The notes beneath the pieces are model-generated. The model searched no databases. It was not told the DNA's origin and saw only the letters and a list, made by a program, of their open reading frames with translations. A stretch of DNA of 64,000 nt from Parapedobacter defluvii (lineage in GTDB: Bacteria; Bacteroidota; Bacteroidia; Sphingobacteriales; Sphingobacteriaceae). The stretch spans positions 124,001-188,000 of the forward strand of contig NZ_BMIK01000007.1 of the NCBI RefSeq assembly GCF_014642075.1, read 5' to 3'. Of the stretch, positions 25,833 through 35,173 are shown one piece after another. Every line of letters begins with the position of its first letter. Within the stretch, counting starts at the first letter, position 1. The translations under genes were made by a program, and so were the position numbers.

Positions 25833-26360
25833 ATGAAAAAGAAAACTAAACTCGTATCACTTATTGTATTGTTTACCGCTCTCGGAACTTCGAGTTCCTT
25901 TGGCCAAGCGTTTGAACAAGGAGACAAGCTGCTCAACATCGGTGTAGGGCTGGGCAGCCAGTTCATGGCCGCAGGAGCCAAAGGTACCCCGCCGGTAGGC
26001 CTCAGTCTAGAATTTGGCGTCAGTGACAAAATCAGCGTGGGCGGCTATGCCGGCTATGCGGGAGCCAAAGTAGAAACAGTTGTGGGCGACTGGAAATACA
26101 ATTACATCATCGTAGGCGGCCGGGGTTCTTACCATTTTGACTTCGGCGTGGAAAACCTGGATCCCTATGCCGGTGTGCTGTTGGGGTACAACATCGCATC
26201 AGTAAGCACCGATACGAATTTGCCTACCGCTTCGGCAGGTGGATTTATCTGGGGTGCACATGCCGGCGCACGGTATTTTTTTAGCCCCAAATTCGGTGCG
26301 TTCGCAGAAGTCGGCTACGGCATCGCCTGGCTGAACGTGGGCGTGGCGCTAAAGTTTTAG
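25833..26360 (+). CDS. Small outer-membrane beta-barrel protein
   Basis: A 175-residue exported protein: signal peptide MKKKTKLVSLIVLFTALGTS ending SSFGQ, then alternating amphipathic strands (LLNIGVGLGSQFMAAGA, ISVGGYAGYAGAKVE, YIIVGGRGSYHFDF, YAGVLLGYNIASVS, FIWGAHAGARYFF, FGAFAEVGYGIAWLNVGVAL) and a C-terminal Phe. This fits an 8-strand OmpA/OmpW-like or OmpX-like barrel; no enzyme residues are apparent. A full-consensus promoter precedes it, suggesting high expression. Confidence 0.85.
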   Translation: MKKKTKLVSLIVLFTALGTSSSFGQAFEQGDKLLNIGVGLGSQFMAAGAKGTPPVGLSLEFGVSDKISVGGYAGYAGAKVETVVGDWKYNYIIVGGRGSYHFDFGVENLDPYAGVLLGYNIASVSTDTNLPTASAGGFIWGAHAGARYFFSPKFGAFAEVGYGIAWLNVGVALKF

Positions 26361-26394
26361 TATGTCCGGAAATCGTACATACTTGGGTTGGGAA

Positions 26395-26421
26395 CGCTGC
26401 GGTTTCATAGTTACCGCAGCG
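26395..26421. terminator. Hairpin between convergent genes
   Basis: Perfect 9-bp stem (arms 26395-26403 and 26413-26421, loop of nine) in the 63-bp gap between the barrel gene and the convergent response regulator. T-runs are lacking on both sides, so a bidirectional terminator role is only a guess from position. Confidence 0.35.
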
Positions 26422-26423
26422 GC

Positions 26424-27050
26424 TCAAACCAAATTATGGGCAAATGCATACTTAATCAGGCCAACGGTATTGGTACATTTTATTTTGCGCATCAGGTTTT
26501 TGCGGTGCACTTCAACTGTACGGTCGCTGATAAACAACTGGGCCGCAATTTCCTTATTGGTAAGTTCTTTGATAATCAGCCGCAGCACCTCAACCTCACG
26601 GTGGGTAAGCGGCTCATCGGATTCGGGTTGTTTTGCCAGCTGAAATAATTTATGGCCAACGTCGGCACTTAGGTACGGTCTTCCGTTCAGCACCGATTCC
26701 ATGGCCTGGGCTAATTCCTCCATGGCGCACTTCTTCAGCACGTAGCCATCCGCACCCGCAGCGATGACCTCTTTAATGATGGGCGCTTCATCATGCATGG
26801 TCAACACGATGGTTTTAAGCCCTGGAAACAACGTCTTAGCCTGCCGGATTAAGTCAAGGCCATTCATATCGGGCATCGAATAGTCTGTTACCATCAACTC
26901 GATAGGCTTCACTTTCAGCAACGCCAATGCATAAGTGCCTGAGTGGGTTGATGCCACGATATCAAATGTGGTGTTATCCCGGAAAACCATTTTCAGCCCT
27001 TCGGTAAGAATGGGATGGTCATCAACCAATAAAATTCTATGCTTCATCAC
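26424..27050 (-). CDS. NarL/LuxR-type response regulator
   Basis: A 208-residue response regulator. The receiver domain has the acidic pair in ILLVDDHPI, phospho-acceptor Asp 56 (LMVTDYSMPDMNGLDL), the Thr of LKTIVLTMHD and the Lys of GYVLKKCA. The C-terminal LuxR helix-turn-helix is LTHREVEVLRLIIKELTNKE, followed by QLFISDRTVEVHRKNLM. It diverges from a TPR histidine kinase whose HisKA_3 domain is the normal partner for this class, so the two very likely form one phosphorelay. The target genes are not evident; the adjacent beta-barrel gene is one candidate. Confidence 0.96.
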   Translation of the reverse strand: MMKHRILLVDDHPILTEGLKMVFRDNTTFDIVASTHSGTYALALLKVKPIELMVTDYSMPDMNGLDLIRQAKTLFPGLKTIVLTMHDEAPIIKEVIAAGADGYVLKKCAMEELAQAMESVLNGRPYLSADVGHKLFQLAKQPESDEPLTHREVEVLRLIIKELTNKEIAAQLFISDRTVEVHRKNLMRKIKCTNTVGLIKYAFAHNLV

Positions 27051-27081
27051 AGGTTTATATGAAAAAAATTTAGCTTGAACA

Positions 27082-27089
27082 CAAAGTTA
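27082..27089 (-). promoter_or_regulatory. Candidate -7 promoter element of the response regulator
   Basis: TAACTTTG on the minus strand, 32 bp before the ATG, in an A/T-rich stretch between the divergent regulator and kinase genes. A TTG lies about 22 bp upstream. Confidence 0.45.
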
Positions 27090-27148
27090 AATTTTTTTAC
27101 GATTTTTATTTCAATATTCAACTAAATTATGGACACAACCAAATCCTA

Positions 27149-29104
27149 ATGGACATGAAGACCTTTTACCTGCTTTTATTTACACTGATTGCTCAACTGC
27201 CCTGCTATGCACAGCTATCTGCGGAACAACAAATCGACAGCCTGAAAAGGGAACTCGGAAAGAATTTAACCAAGGCTCAGAAGGCCAAAGTATATGGAGA
27301 CTTATCTTGGTATTACAATTCCGTATCGCTGGACTCTGCCTTCCGATACGGCAATGAAGCTTTGGAAATCGCCCGTGAAATCCATGACCGAAAACTAATC
27401 GCTCAGTCTTTAAGCGATTTAGGTGCAATTTATTTCATAAAAGGAGAAATTGATAAATCACTTGATTTATATAATCGATCGCTCGATATACGGAAAATAG
27501 AACAAGACGAAGAAGGCATAGCTTCTCTCAACTTTAAAATTGGCGCGGCTTATTTCAAAAAATCCGAACTGAAAAAAGCGATGTCCCATTACTTAGAAGC
27601 CCTACGCTATTATGAGCAAATCAAAAGTGAAAATGTAGTCGCCAACCTGCATAGCAATATTGCCGTCGTCTATACTTCGCTGCATAATTACTCCAAAGCG
27701 CTTAGTTACCTGAAGATGGCGGAAACTTATTTCCAGCAACATAGCTTATATGCACCTCTTGCCAACGTAACACTTTCAATGGGTAACGTCTATTATGCGT
27801 TGTTAGACACTGCCAAAGCACAAGACAGTTACCAAAGAACCATTGATATTGCAAAAAAGGGTCAAAATTTTCTTGCCGAAGCCTCCGCTTACAACAATTT
27901 GGGACAAATACACACGGATCTTGAACAACATAAATTAGCGGTTGATTATATTCAAAAATCACTGGAAATCCGTACCCGCGAGAAATTGGAATCTGACGTG
28001 GCGAGTAGCAACATTACCTTGGCAATAAATTACGCCAAATTACGCAATTTCACCAAATCAAAATCATTGCTTCTGAGCAGTTTGAACCATTTCCAACAAA
28101 CGGGTAGTGGCGAGAAAATAACTTCAATTTATTACCAGTTAATTGCAGTTTACGCCGGATTGGGCGAAGTAGACAGTGTATTCCACTATATGAATCTTTA
28201 CAAACAAAATCAAACAGCCGAACTGGATAATAAGGTAATCGAAGTCAGTAGCGAACTCGAAACCAAATATCAAACTGAAAAAAAAGAGCAGCAGATCGAA
28301 ATTCTTCATCGGGAAACAGCCATCCAAAAGTTACGGTTACGACAACGTGGTCTGCTTCTGCTGGCCGCTATGGTTGTACTCGCGAGTGGGGGCATCTTGG
28401 TCTTTTTCGTTTTCAAACAACGTCGGTTGAAAGCGGAAGCACGCTTGCAACAGGAAATAAACATCCAACAGGAAAAAGCCACGCGTGATGTATTGGACGC
28501 CGAAGAACGCGAACGTCGCCGTATCGCCAGCGATCTGCACGACGGCGTAGGGCAAACCTTATCCGCCGCACTGCTGAACCTTAACTACCTACACAAAAGC
28601 ATAGCCGAAGGGAAAACACCCGATCCGCAAGCGATGGATAATGCATTGGGCCTAGTAAAAGATAGCTATCAAGAAATGCGTAGCATCTCCCACCAAATGA
28701 TGCCCAATGCACTGCTGAAAGCTGGCCTGGCTACTTCCATCAAAGAATTCCTGGACGCAATAGACGGCAAAAACATCAAGGTAAATCTCAGTGTATCCGG
28801 CTTGGCCGACCGGCTGGACCAACAGCTTGAAACGGTGCTATACCGCGCTGTACAGGAAGCGGTAAACAATGTGGTCAAGCACGCCCAAGCAACCCGGTTG
28901 ACCATCCAGCTTATGAAAGACGAAGAAGGAATCTCGGTCACCATTGAAGACAACGGCAAAGGGTTTGACCCTTCAAGCGTTGACTATACCGAAGGCATAG
29001 GGCTGAAAAATATCCGCTCACGTGTCGGATTGTTGCAGGGAAGTGTGGAGGTAGACACTGCACCGGGCAGAGGAACCGTAATTGTTATTTTCATTCCGAT
29101 CTGA
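27149..29104 (+). CDS. Sensor histidine kinase with periplasmic TPR repeats (HisKA_3 type)
   Basis: A 651-residue inner-membrane kinase. Signal peptide (1-22, ending CYAQL), then a periplasmic TPR array at about 45-335 (DSAFRYGNEALEIAREIHDR, DKSLDLYNRSLDIRKIEQ, KKAMSHYLEALRYYEQIK, AKAQDSYQRTIDIAKKGQ, LAVDYIQKSLEIRTRE), a coiled segment, and a transmembrane helix at about 400-422. The dimerisation box is RRRIASDLHDGVGQTLSAAL, with phospho-acceptor His near residue 462. The ATPase domain has EAVNNVVKHAQATRL, IEDNGKGFDPSS and GLKNIRSRVGLLQGSVEVDT. Divergent from the NarL-type regulator. Its 3' end overlaps the convergent oxidase gene by 14 bp. Codon use looks somewhat richer in A/T than the neighbours over the TPR half. 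Confidence 0.96.
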   Translation: MDMKTFYLLLFTLIAQLPCYAQLSAEQQIDSLKRELGKNLTKAQKAKVYGDLSWYYNSVSLDSAFRYGNEALEIAREIHDRKLIAQSLSDLGAIYFIKGEIDKSLDLYNRSLDIRKIEQDEEGIASLNFKIGAAYFKKSELKKAMSHYLEALRYYEQIKSENVVANLHSNIAVVYTSLHNYSKALSYLKMAETYFQQHSLYAPLANVTLSMGNVYYALLDTAKAQDSYQRTIDIAKKGQNFLAEASAYNNLGQIHTDLEQHKLAVDYIQKSLEIRTREKLESDVASSNITLAINYAKLRNFTKSKSLLLSSLNHFQQTGSGEKITSIYYQLIAVYAGLGEVDSVFHYMNLYKQNQTAELDNKVIEVSSELETKYQTEKKEQQIEILHRETAIQKLRLRQRGLLLLAAMVVLASGGILVFFVFKQRRLKAEARLQQEINIQQEKATRDVLDAEERERRRIASDLHDGVGQTLSAALLNLNYLHKSIAEGKTPDPQAMDNALGLVKDSYQEMRSISHQMMPNALLKAGLATSIKEFLDAIDGKNIKVNLSVSGLADRLDQQLETVLYRAVQEAVNNVVKHAQATRLTIQLMKDEEGISVTIEDNGKGFDPSSVDYTEGIGLKNIRSRVGLLQGSVEVDTAPGRGTVIVIFIPI

Positions 29105-30371
29105 CGGAAACCATGTCTTCATTAATTTCCGAAACACGCCGGCAACCGGCGAGTCTTGCCGTAAGCTCAAAATCATTCAGAAAGTTCTGCAGAACCGCCT
29201 CCACACCTTGCTGTCCCGCTATCGATAAACCATAAGCGTAAGGCCTTCCCAACAGCACCGCGTCGGCCCCGAGGGCAAGTGCTTTGAATAGGTCGCTACC
29301 GCTACGGATACCGCTATCGAGCAGCACAGGATAAGGCTTGGGAAGGGCCTTTCGGATACCCAACAACGCGTCAAGCGTTGGTATCGCACCGTCTACCTGC
29401 CTTCCGCCATGGTTAGACACGATAATGCCGTCGGCCCCCGCATCCACCGCTTTAAGCGCGTCATCCGCACGCAAAATACCCTTGATAAGAATGGGCAACT
29501 GGGTTTGCTGCCGCAACTCATAGACCTGATCCCAGCTCAATGCCGGATTCGAATAAATATTGACAAACAAGCGAACCGCTTCCAGCGGCGCTTTGCGTAA
29601 AAGGTTCTTAACGAGACCACCCGGATAATTTGCTTTGAGCCGCAACAGGTTACCGATCGTGGCCCATGTTACAGCCGGTTTGGGTGTTCCTGACATAGCC
29701 ATCCCTTCGCCTTCCGCAAGCAAGGCATTGAATACCGGATCGGATGTATACTGCGCAATGCCCATCCCCCGCAGAAAGGGCAAATAGGCAAGTTTCAGGT
29801 CGCGGTTACGCCATCCCAATAAGGTAGTATCCACTGTGAGGACAATCGCGCTACAGCCACAGGCTTCCGCACGCTGCACAAAAGAGCGTACCAAATCATC
29901 CGATTTACTCCAATACAGCTGGAACCAACGGGAAGTATCGCCCATATCCTGTGCACATAGCTCCATCGGTGTGCCCGCCTGATTAGAGAATATGAACGGA
30001 ACGCCTACCTCCCGGCAGGCACGGGCCACCAAACGGTCTGCCTCCGGGCAGATTAGGTCAAGCACACCAATGGGGGCCAGCAAAAGAGGGAATGCCAAGT
30101 CCTGCCCAAACAACCGGGTGGAAAAATCCGGAGAAGCATCGCCACGCATCATACGGGGCCGGATAGAAACCTTTGAAAACGCAGTCCGGTTGGCTGCTAC
30201 ACTTAATTCGTCGCCCGCACCGCCCGCCAAATACGCCCACGCATGTGCGGACAGCCTTTTTTTTGCCGCTGCACGCAGTTCGTCCGCATGAAAGGGTACC
30301 GCAGCGCGCTTTCCCGACATGCCGGTTAAAAAAATGGTTTTCTGCCGCTGCAAGGCATCGATATAGGCCAT
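29091..30371 (-). CDS. FMN-dependent alpha-hydroxy-acid oxidase/dehydrogenase
   Basis: Flavoenzyme of the glycolate oxidase / L-lactate dehydrogenase family that oxidises an L-2-hydroxy acid to the 2-oxo acid. The 426 residues show AHAWAYLAGGAGDELSVAAN, LLLAPIGVLDLICPEAD, WFQLYWSKSDD, the FMN phosphate-binding Lys in PILIKGIL, and the catalytic His 321 with substrate Arg in SNHGGRQVDGAIP, then LLDSGIRSGSDLFKALALGA and the GRPYAYGL end block. An N-terminal extension of about 30 residues precedes the fold. The substrate cannot be decided between lactate, glycolate and others. It overlaps the kinase gene tail-to-tail. Confidence 0.93.
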   Translation of the reverse strand: MAYIDALQRQKTIFLTGMSGKRAAVPFHADELRAAAKKRLSAHAWAYLAGGAGDELSVAANRTAFSKVSIRPRMMRGDASPDFSTRLFGQDLAFPLLLAPIGVLDLICPEADRLVARACREVGVPFIFSNQAGTPMELCAQDMGDTSRWFQLYWSKSDDLVRSFVQRAEACGCSAIVLTVDTTLLGWRNRDLKLAYLPFLRGMGIAQYTSDPVFNALLAEGEGMAMSGTPKPAVTWATIGNLLRLKANYPGGLVKNLLRKAPLEAVRLFVNIYSNPALSWDQVYELRQQTQLPILIKGILRADDALKAVDAGADGIIVSNHGGRQVDGAIPTLDALLGIRKALPKPYPVLLDSGIRSGSDLFKALALGADAVLLGRPYAYGLSIAGQQGVEAVLQNFLNDFELTARLAGCRRVSEINEDMVSVRSE

Positions 30372-30415
30372 CTGTCTGTCATTGGTTTGAACAATGACTT
30401 AAAGGTACATAAATT

Positions 30416-31168
30416 TTAAGGGGTTTTCCGCTCCAATACCCAAAAATTGTTGAAACCCAATCCGCTTTGCAATTCCAGGAGTTGTTGCTGGAGCATTTCC
30501 AGGATGGCCAGGAAGTTGTAGACAAACTGCACCTTGTTTTCGGAATTTCTAACAATTGTGCCGAAATCCAGCTTTTTGTTGATAGCCACCAACGAAGCCA
30601 TCGCTTTTTTCTGCTGCTCAATTGTATAGGGATACTTAACCACCGTATGCCGCACTTCGTTATTGCGTGATGTATAGTTGTACATGAGTTTCTCATACAC
30701 CAACATCAGCTTATATAAGTCGAACGTCGTTAGCTCCTCTCCCTGACCGGCGTGTTCCCCTGCCCGGCGTAGATCGGTAATTAGGTTACCCCGCCTGAAT
30801 TGCAGCAACCGCTGTTCTTCGAGCAAACGCAGCTCTTCCGATATTTCCTTAAACTGTTTGTACAGCACCAGTTTCTGTACAAGGTCTTGCTTCGGATCTA
30901 TTTCGTTACCCGCTTCGTCCAATTCCGGCCGGGGTAGCAGCATCTTTGCTTTAATCCGCATCAAGGTGGCTGCCACAAAGATAAATTCACTCGCCAATTC
31001 GATGTTGAGTGCCTGCATATGCAGGATGTAGTCCAGGAAATCGTTGGTAATTTTGGCAATCGGGATGTCGTGGATATTCAATTCATCGCGCTCGATGAAA
31101 AACAATAACAAATCAAAAGGCCCCTCAAATTGGGGGAGCTTGATCTCATATCCTTCAGCTTCCGTCAT
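30416..31168 (-). CDS. scpA: Segregation and condensation protein A
   Basis: Kleisin subunit of the SMC-ScpAB condensin that organises and segregates chromosomes. The 250 residues carry the N-terminal SMC-neck-binding block (IKLPQFEGPFDLLLFFIERD ELNIHDIPIAKITNDFLDYI), the helical ELASEFIFVAATLMRIKAKM LLPRPE segment, an acidic linker, and the C-terminal winged helix (RNSENKVQFVYNFLAILEML QQQLLELQ). scpB is not adjacent. It starts 19 bp after the DUF5683 gene on the same strand. Confidence 0.95.
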   Translation of the reverse strand: MTEAEGYEIKLPQFEGPFDLLLFFIERDELNIHDIPIAKITNDFLDYILHMQALNIELASEFIFVAATLMRIKAKMLLPRPELDEAGNEIDPKQDLVQKLVLYKQFKEISEELRLLEEQRLLQFRRGNLITDLRRAGEHAGQGEELTTFDLYKLMLVYEKLMYNYTSRNNEVRHTVVKYPYTIEQQKKAMASLVAINKKLDFGTIVRNSENKVQFVYNFLAILEMLQQQLLELQSGLGFNNFWVLERKTP

Positions 31169-31187
31169 ACAGTTCCAAAAATAAGAA

Positions 31188-31793
31188 TTAAGGCAATGTC
31201 ACAGCAACCCGTAGACCGATTGCTGTTTCATTCCACACCGGCTGCGCTGCGGGAGATACGCGAACCGAAACATCGTTGTCAACATTCCACCGGTATTTAA
31301 ACATGGAGCTGACGTAAGCTTCCACTGCATTCAGTGCATACCACCCCACGGTGGTTAAAATCATGAGGTCCCTATTACGCCGGTAATAATCCTTTCCGTT
31401 GATGAATGCCTGTGTCATCTGCGCGTTTGCACGCGGGTAGTTGGTGTTAAGAGGAGCCGCGTCGTGGTATTTGACCCGATATTGGGCTTCTTCCAGGTAC
31501 GCCCGGTAATTATCATGATTCCAATCGACAGCCCATATGCCAGCAATGAATCCCCCATAAATGACGGGTACCTTCAACCACCACAACCCACCGTTCGTAT
31601 ATTGCCCCAAACCCGGCAGTAGCAGAGACCGCTTCCATGTTTTCTTGATTTGTAATTCGGTAGCTGTCCGCATCGAATCCTTAAAAATTGCCCCTCCTTT
31701 CAACTCATCAGCTGCCTGCTGTTGGGCAAATGCGTAAGCCGTTACCGATAAGGCAATTAATCCTACGAAAAGCATTTTTAAAAAGAATGGCAT
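31188..31793 (-). CDS. DUF5683-domain membrane protein
   Basis: Bacteroidota envelope protein of unknown role. The frame is open from 31904, but the added residues are not signal-like. ATG 31793 (MPFFLKMLFVGLIALSVTAY AFAQQ) gives a clean signal peptide and 202 residues, and AAGG lies just upstream; ATG 31808 is the alternative. Family features are KKTWKRSLLLPGLGQYTNGG LWWLKVPVIYGGFIAGIWAV and a later membrane segment (DLMILTTVGWYALNAVEAYV). It probably sits in the inner membrane with two or three helices and shares a transcript with scpA. Confidence 0.85.
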   Translation of the reverse strand: MPFFLKMLFVGLIALSVTAYAFAQQQAADELKGGAIFKDSMRTATELQIKKTWKRSLLLPGLGQYTNGGLWWLKVPVIYGGFIAGIWAVDWNHDNYRAYLEEAQYRVKYHDAAPLNTNYPRANAQMTQAFINGKDYYRRNRDLMILTTVGWYALNAVEAYVSSMFKYRWNVDNDVSVRVSPAAQPVWNETAIGLRVAVTLP

Positions 31794-32019
31794 AATCCTT
31801 GGTTCCATGCCCAGTAAAGTTGCATTAATTTTTGTAGATAGACAAAAAAACAACTCTTTTGACTGAGTTCCGAAGATATCCAACCAAATTGGAGCCATAA
31901 ACAATCCCTCAAATCAGTTGTTCCCCAGATAATTAGTAATTATCAAATATGTAAGAAATTTACGACACGGGGTCTCAATAATTATTATTTAATTTGTAAC
32001 GATTTTTAAACCGGACGCT

Positions 32020-33948
32020 ATGGAGATTGAAGCCGGAGAGCTGCTTAAAAAAATAAATACACCTGCAGACTTGAAACAGCTCAGCCAAGCTGAGCTAGTA
32101 AAGCTGTGCAGTGAATTGCGTCAATATATCATTGACACCGTCTCCGTACATGGGGGGCACTTTGCTGCCAGCCTCGGCGTCGTGGAATTAACGGTGGCAT
32201 TACATTATGTTCTCAATACGCCCTATGACCAACTGGTGTGGGATGTGGGTCACCAAGCTTATGGCCACAAAATCCTGACAGGCAGGCGTGAAGTATTCCA
32301 TACCAACCGGATGCTTGGAGGCATCAGCGGATTTCCAAAGCGGGGCGAGAGTGAATACGACACATTTGGTGTCGGGCATTCTTCCACTTCCATCTCAGCG
32401 GCGTTGGGCATGGCAGTAGCTTCCAATTACAAAGGAGAAACGGATCGGCAGCACGTGGCTGTCATTGGCGATGGGGCAATGACCGCAGGTATGGCTTTCG
32501 AAGCCCTCAATCATGCCGGTATCGAAAAATCCAATCTACTGGTTATCCTTAATGACAACTGCATGTCCATCGATCCAAACGTCGGTGCACTTAAGGATTA
32601 CCTGACCAGTATCACCACATCACGGTCGTGGAATCGATTCAGGGATGACATTGCCCATGTGCTCACCAAGATATCCGAAATCGGTCCAGATGCGCTCGGT
32701 ATCGCCAAAAAGATCGAGAAGAGCATCAAAGGGACGCTTCTCAAAAACAGTAACCTGTTTGAATCACTCAATTTTCGCTATTTCGGTCCGGTAGATGGGC
32801 ACGATGTAAAGCGGCTGATCCATACGCTGGATGACCTACGGGACATCCCAGGCCCCAAACTTCTCCATTGCATCACCGTAAAAGGGAAAGGCTACGCGCT
32901 GGCGGAAAAAGATCAGACTACCTGGCATGCCCCTGGCCTGTTTGATAAAATCACGGGTGAAATCAAGAAATCGAAAAACGACAAACCCGTTGCCCCCAAA
33001 TATCAAGATGTATTCGGTCACACACTGGTGGAACTGGCTGAGAAGAACGACAAAATCCTTGGTATCACGCCTGCCATGCCTTCCGGATCTTCCATGAACA
33101 TCATGATGAAAGCCATGCCCGATCGGGCTTTTGACGTGGGCATTGCTGAGCAACACGCGGTAACATTTTCCGCCGGCCTTGCGACTCAGGGTATGGTACC
33201 GTTTTGCAACATCTACTCCAGTTTTATGCAGCGGGCGTATGACCAGGTGATACACGACGTAGCCATCCAGAATCTACATGTGGTATTCTGCCTTGACCGG
33301 GCGGGTATTGCAGGTGCCGATGGCCCGACGCACCACGGGGCTTATGACCTCGCTTATATGCGGTGTATTCCTAACCTGACTGTCGCCGCCCCCATGAACG
33401 AGGAAGAACTACGCAACCTGATGTTCACTGCCCAACAAGAGGGCATGGGTCCATTTGTGATCCGGTATCCCCGCGGGCAGGGGGTTATGCCCGATTGGCG
33501 GAGGCCACTCAACGCTGTGGCAGTCGGCAAAGGCCGCAAACTATGCGATGGGGAAGAACTTGCCCTGCTCAGCATTGGCCATGTGGGCAACGAGGCGGTG
33601 AAAGCCCGCATCACGCTGAATGAAGAGGGAATATTCCCGGCACACTACGACCTACGCTTTGTCAAGCCGTTGGACGCCGATCTCTTGCACGAAGTCTTTA
33701 GCAAATTCAAAAAAATAGTTACCATAGAGGATGGCTGCATTCAGGGAGGAATGGGAAGTGCCGTACTGGAATTTATGGCAGACCATGGCTACCAAGCTAC
33801 TGTGGTGCGCTTGGGTATCCCCGATACAGTCGTAGAACATGGTGAACAGCACGAATTGTGGTCAATTTGTGGATACGACAGTTCCCATATCATCAATACC
33901 GTACGAAATATGGCCATAAGCCGCAAAACAGATACGATGGTGAGCTAA
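32020..33948 (+). CDS. dxs: 1-deoxy-D-xylulose-5-phosphate synthase
   Basis: Thiamine-diphosphate enzyme that joins pyruvate and glyceraldehyde-3-phosphate to make DXP, the first step of the MEP isoprenoid pathway. The 642 residues show [36 protein letters not shown], the TPP/Mg motif [19 protein letters not shown] ending in NDNCMSI, the central transketolase domain with [40 protein letters not shown], and the C-terminal domain ([32 protein letters not shown]). Length is typical. The PagL-like gene starts 20 bp after its stop. Confidence 0.98.
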   Translation: MEIEAGELLKKINTPADLKQLSQAELVKLCSELRQYIIDTVSVHGGHFAASLGVVELTVALHYVLNTPYDQLVWDVGHQAYGHKILTGRREVFHTNRMLGGISGFPKRGESEYDTFGVGHSSTSISAALGMAVASNYKGETDRQHVAVIGDGAMTAGMAFEALNHAGIEKSNLLVILNDNCMSIDPNVGALKDYLTSITTSRSWNRFRDDIAHVLTKISEIGPDALGIAKKIEKSIKGTLLKNSNLFESLNFRYFGPVDGHDVKRLIHTLDDLRDIPGPKLLHCITVKGKGYALAEKDQTTWHAPGLFDKITGEIKKSKNDKPVAPKYQDVFGHTLVELAEKNDKILGITPAMPSGSSMNIMMKAMPDRAFDVGIAEQHAVTFSAGLATQGMVPFCNIYSSFMQRAYDQVIHDVAIQNLHVVFCLDRAGIAGADGPTHHGAYDLAYMRCIPNLTVAAPMNEEELRNLMFTAQQEGMGPFVIRYPRGQGVMPDWRRPLNAVAVGKGRKLCDGEELALLSIGHVGNEAVKARITLNEEGIFPAHYDLRFVKPLDADLLHEVFSKFKKIVTIEDGCIQGGMGSAVLEFMADHGYQATVVRLGIPDTVVEHGEQHELWSICGYDSSHIINTVRNMAISRKTDTMVS

Positions 33949-33968
33949 AGAGCCACCGATATAGTACC

Positions 33969-35090
33969 ATGGAAAACAATCGACTCCCGCAGCTAACAAC
34001 AACGGTGATTGTCTGGTTAGTTTTATGCCTGACTACCGGACGGGCACAGCAACCCCCATCCATTCATGCGCTCTCAATTAAGCCCACCTATGGACTCGAT
34101 ATGGCCAACACAGGGGGGGGCAATCGCAACTTCCTATATGGGCTCCATGCCAGCTATGACCGCGACTTATCGGCGAGTAGTCAGGCTTGGGTAAACCTAC
34201 TCAACGCCAAAGGGTTGTCATTCGGGGTTTTGTGGCATAACATGGATCATATGACGGAAATCGTGGAGAGCCAGGCTTATACACATGGGATGGCGATTGG
34301 TTTGCTGAGTGAAGTGGATTTCCAACTGTTGCAAGCAGGATCGGTCAAATTTCTCCTTACACCCGGAGTAGGCCTTACCTATATTACCCAGACCATTAAA
34401 ACCCAACCGGCTACCACCACCGTGGGCAGCCACCTGAACCTGGCGCTTTCCGCCGAGTTGGGCCTCGAAATACCAGTAAGCAACCGTACCAGCTTCTTAG
34501 CTGCGGCCAACGTACTCCACTATTCCAATGGTGGATTGAAAATCCCCAATGGCGGAATCAATACTGTCAATGGTTCCATTGGTATCAAAACTGCGCTGGG
34601 CCATGCAAAGCATACGCCATCGGCAGGAAGCAGCAATTTCCAACCGATTGTAGGCAGCAGCGGCGAATTGGTTGTCGGTGTCGGCCAACGGGGTAAATAC
34701 CGCACCAGTGGCGGATTCTGGCGCACAGGCGTTTATGGCGGTTATAATTATTACCTCAACCAAGCCGTTGGTTTTAAGGCTGGATTGGACATGGTCTATT
34801 ACCATCAGGTATTTGATGGTAATTTTGAGAAAACTTTTCAATATTACGGATCGTCATACGATCGCATCCGCCTTGGTACCAGTGCCGGCGCTGAAGTAGC
34901 GTTGGGACGATTTGCTATAAATGGAATGTTTGGTAAATACCTTCATTATAATAGTTTCCACGGTGTCCAATGGTACTGGACGTCTGCCCTACGTTACTAT
35001 ATTACTCCCAATATCGGTTTGCAAAGCACGCTCTACATGCACCGGATGCAAGCCGATTACCTAAACTGGGCGCTTGTTTTTCGCATCTAG
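33969..35090 (+). CDS. Acyloxyacyl hydrolase, PagL-like lipid A 3-O-deacylase family
   Basis: Outer-membrane beta-barrel of 373 residues, related to PagL-type enzymes that remove an acyl chain from lipid A. The frame is open from 33858 inside dxs, but ATG 33969 (MENNRLPQL) begins a clear signal peptide (VIVWLVLCLTTGRAQQ). The family motif with the catalytic His and Ser is AANVLHYSNGGLKIPNGGIN (H-Y-S-N), preceded by LTPGVGLTYITQTIKTQP and SHLNLALSAELGLEIP. The barrel continues for about 150 residues beyond the usual PagL length. Activity on lipid A is inferred only from the family; a structural barrel role is possible. Confidence 0.85.
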   Translation: MENNRLPQLTTTVIVWLVLCLTTGRAQQPPSIHALSIKPTYGLDMANTGGGNRNFLYGLHASYDRDLSASSQAWVNLLNAKGLSFGVLWHNMDHMTEIVESQAYTHGMAIGLLSEVDFQLLQAGSVKFLLTPGVGLTYITQTIKTQPATTTVGSHLNLALSAELGLEIPVSNRTSFLAAANVLHYSNGGLKIPNGGINTVNGSIGIKTALGHAKHTPSAGSSNFQPIVGSSGELVVGVGQRGKYRTSGGFWRTGVYGGYNYYLNQAVGFKAGLDMVYYHQVFDGNFEKTFQYYGSSYDRIRLGTSAGAEVALGRFAINGMFGKYLHYNSFHGVQWYWTSALRYYITPNIGLQSTLYMHRMQADYLNWALVFRI

Positions 35091-35173
35091 GTTTTATGCA
35101 ACAGGCTTGTTACGGTTTGCTTTTCATTTCGCGCCAGGATTTGCTACCTTAGCTGTTTTCACACCAACTTACA

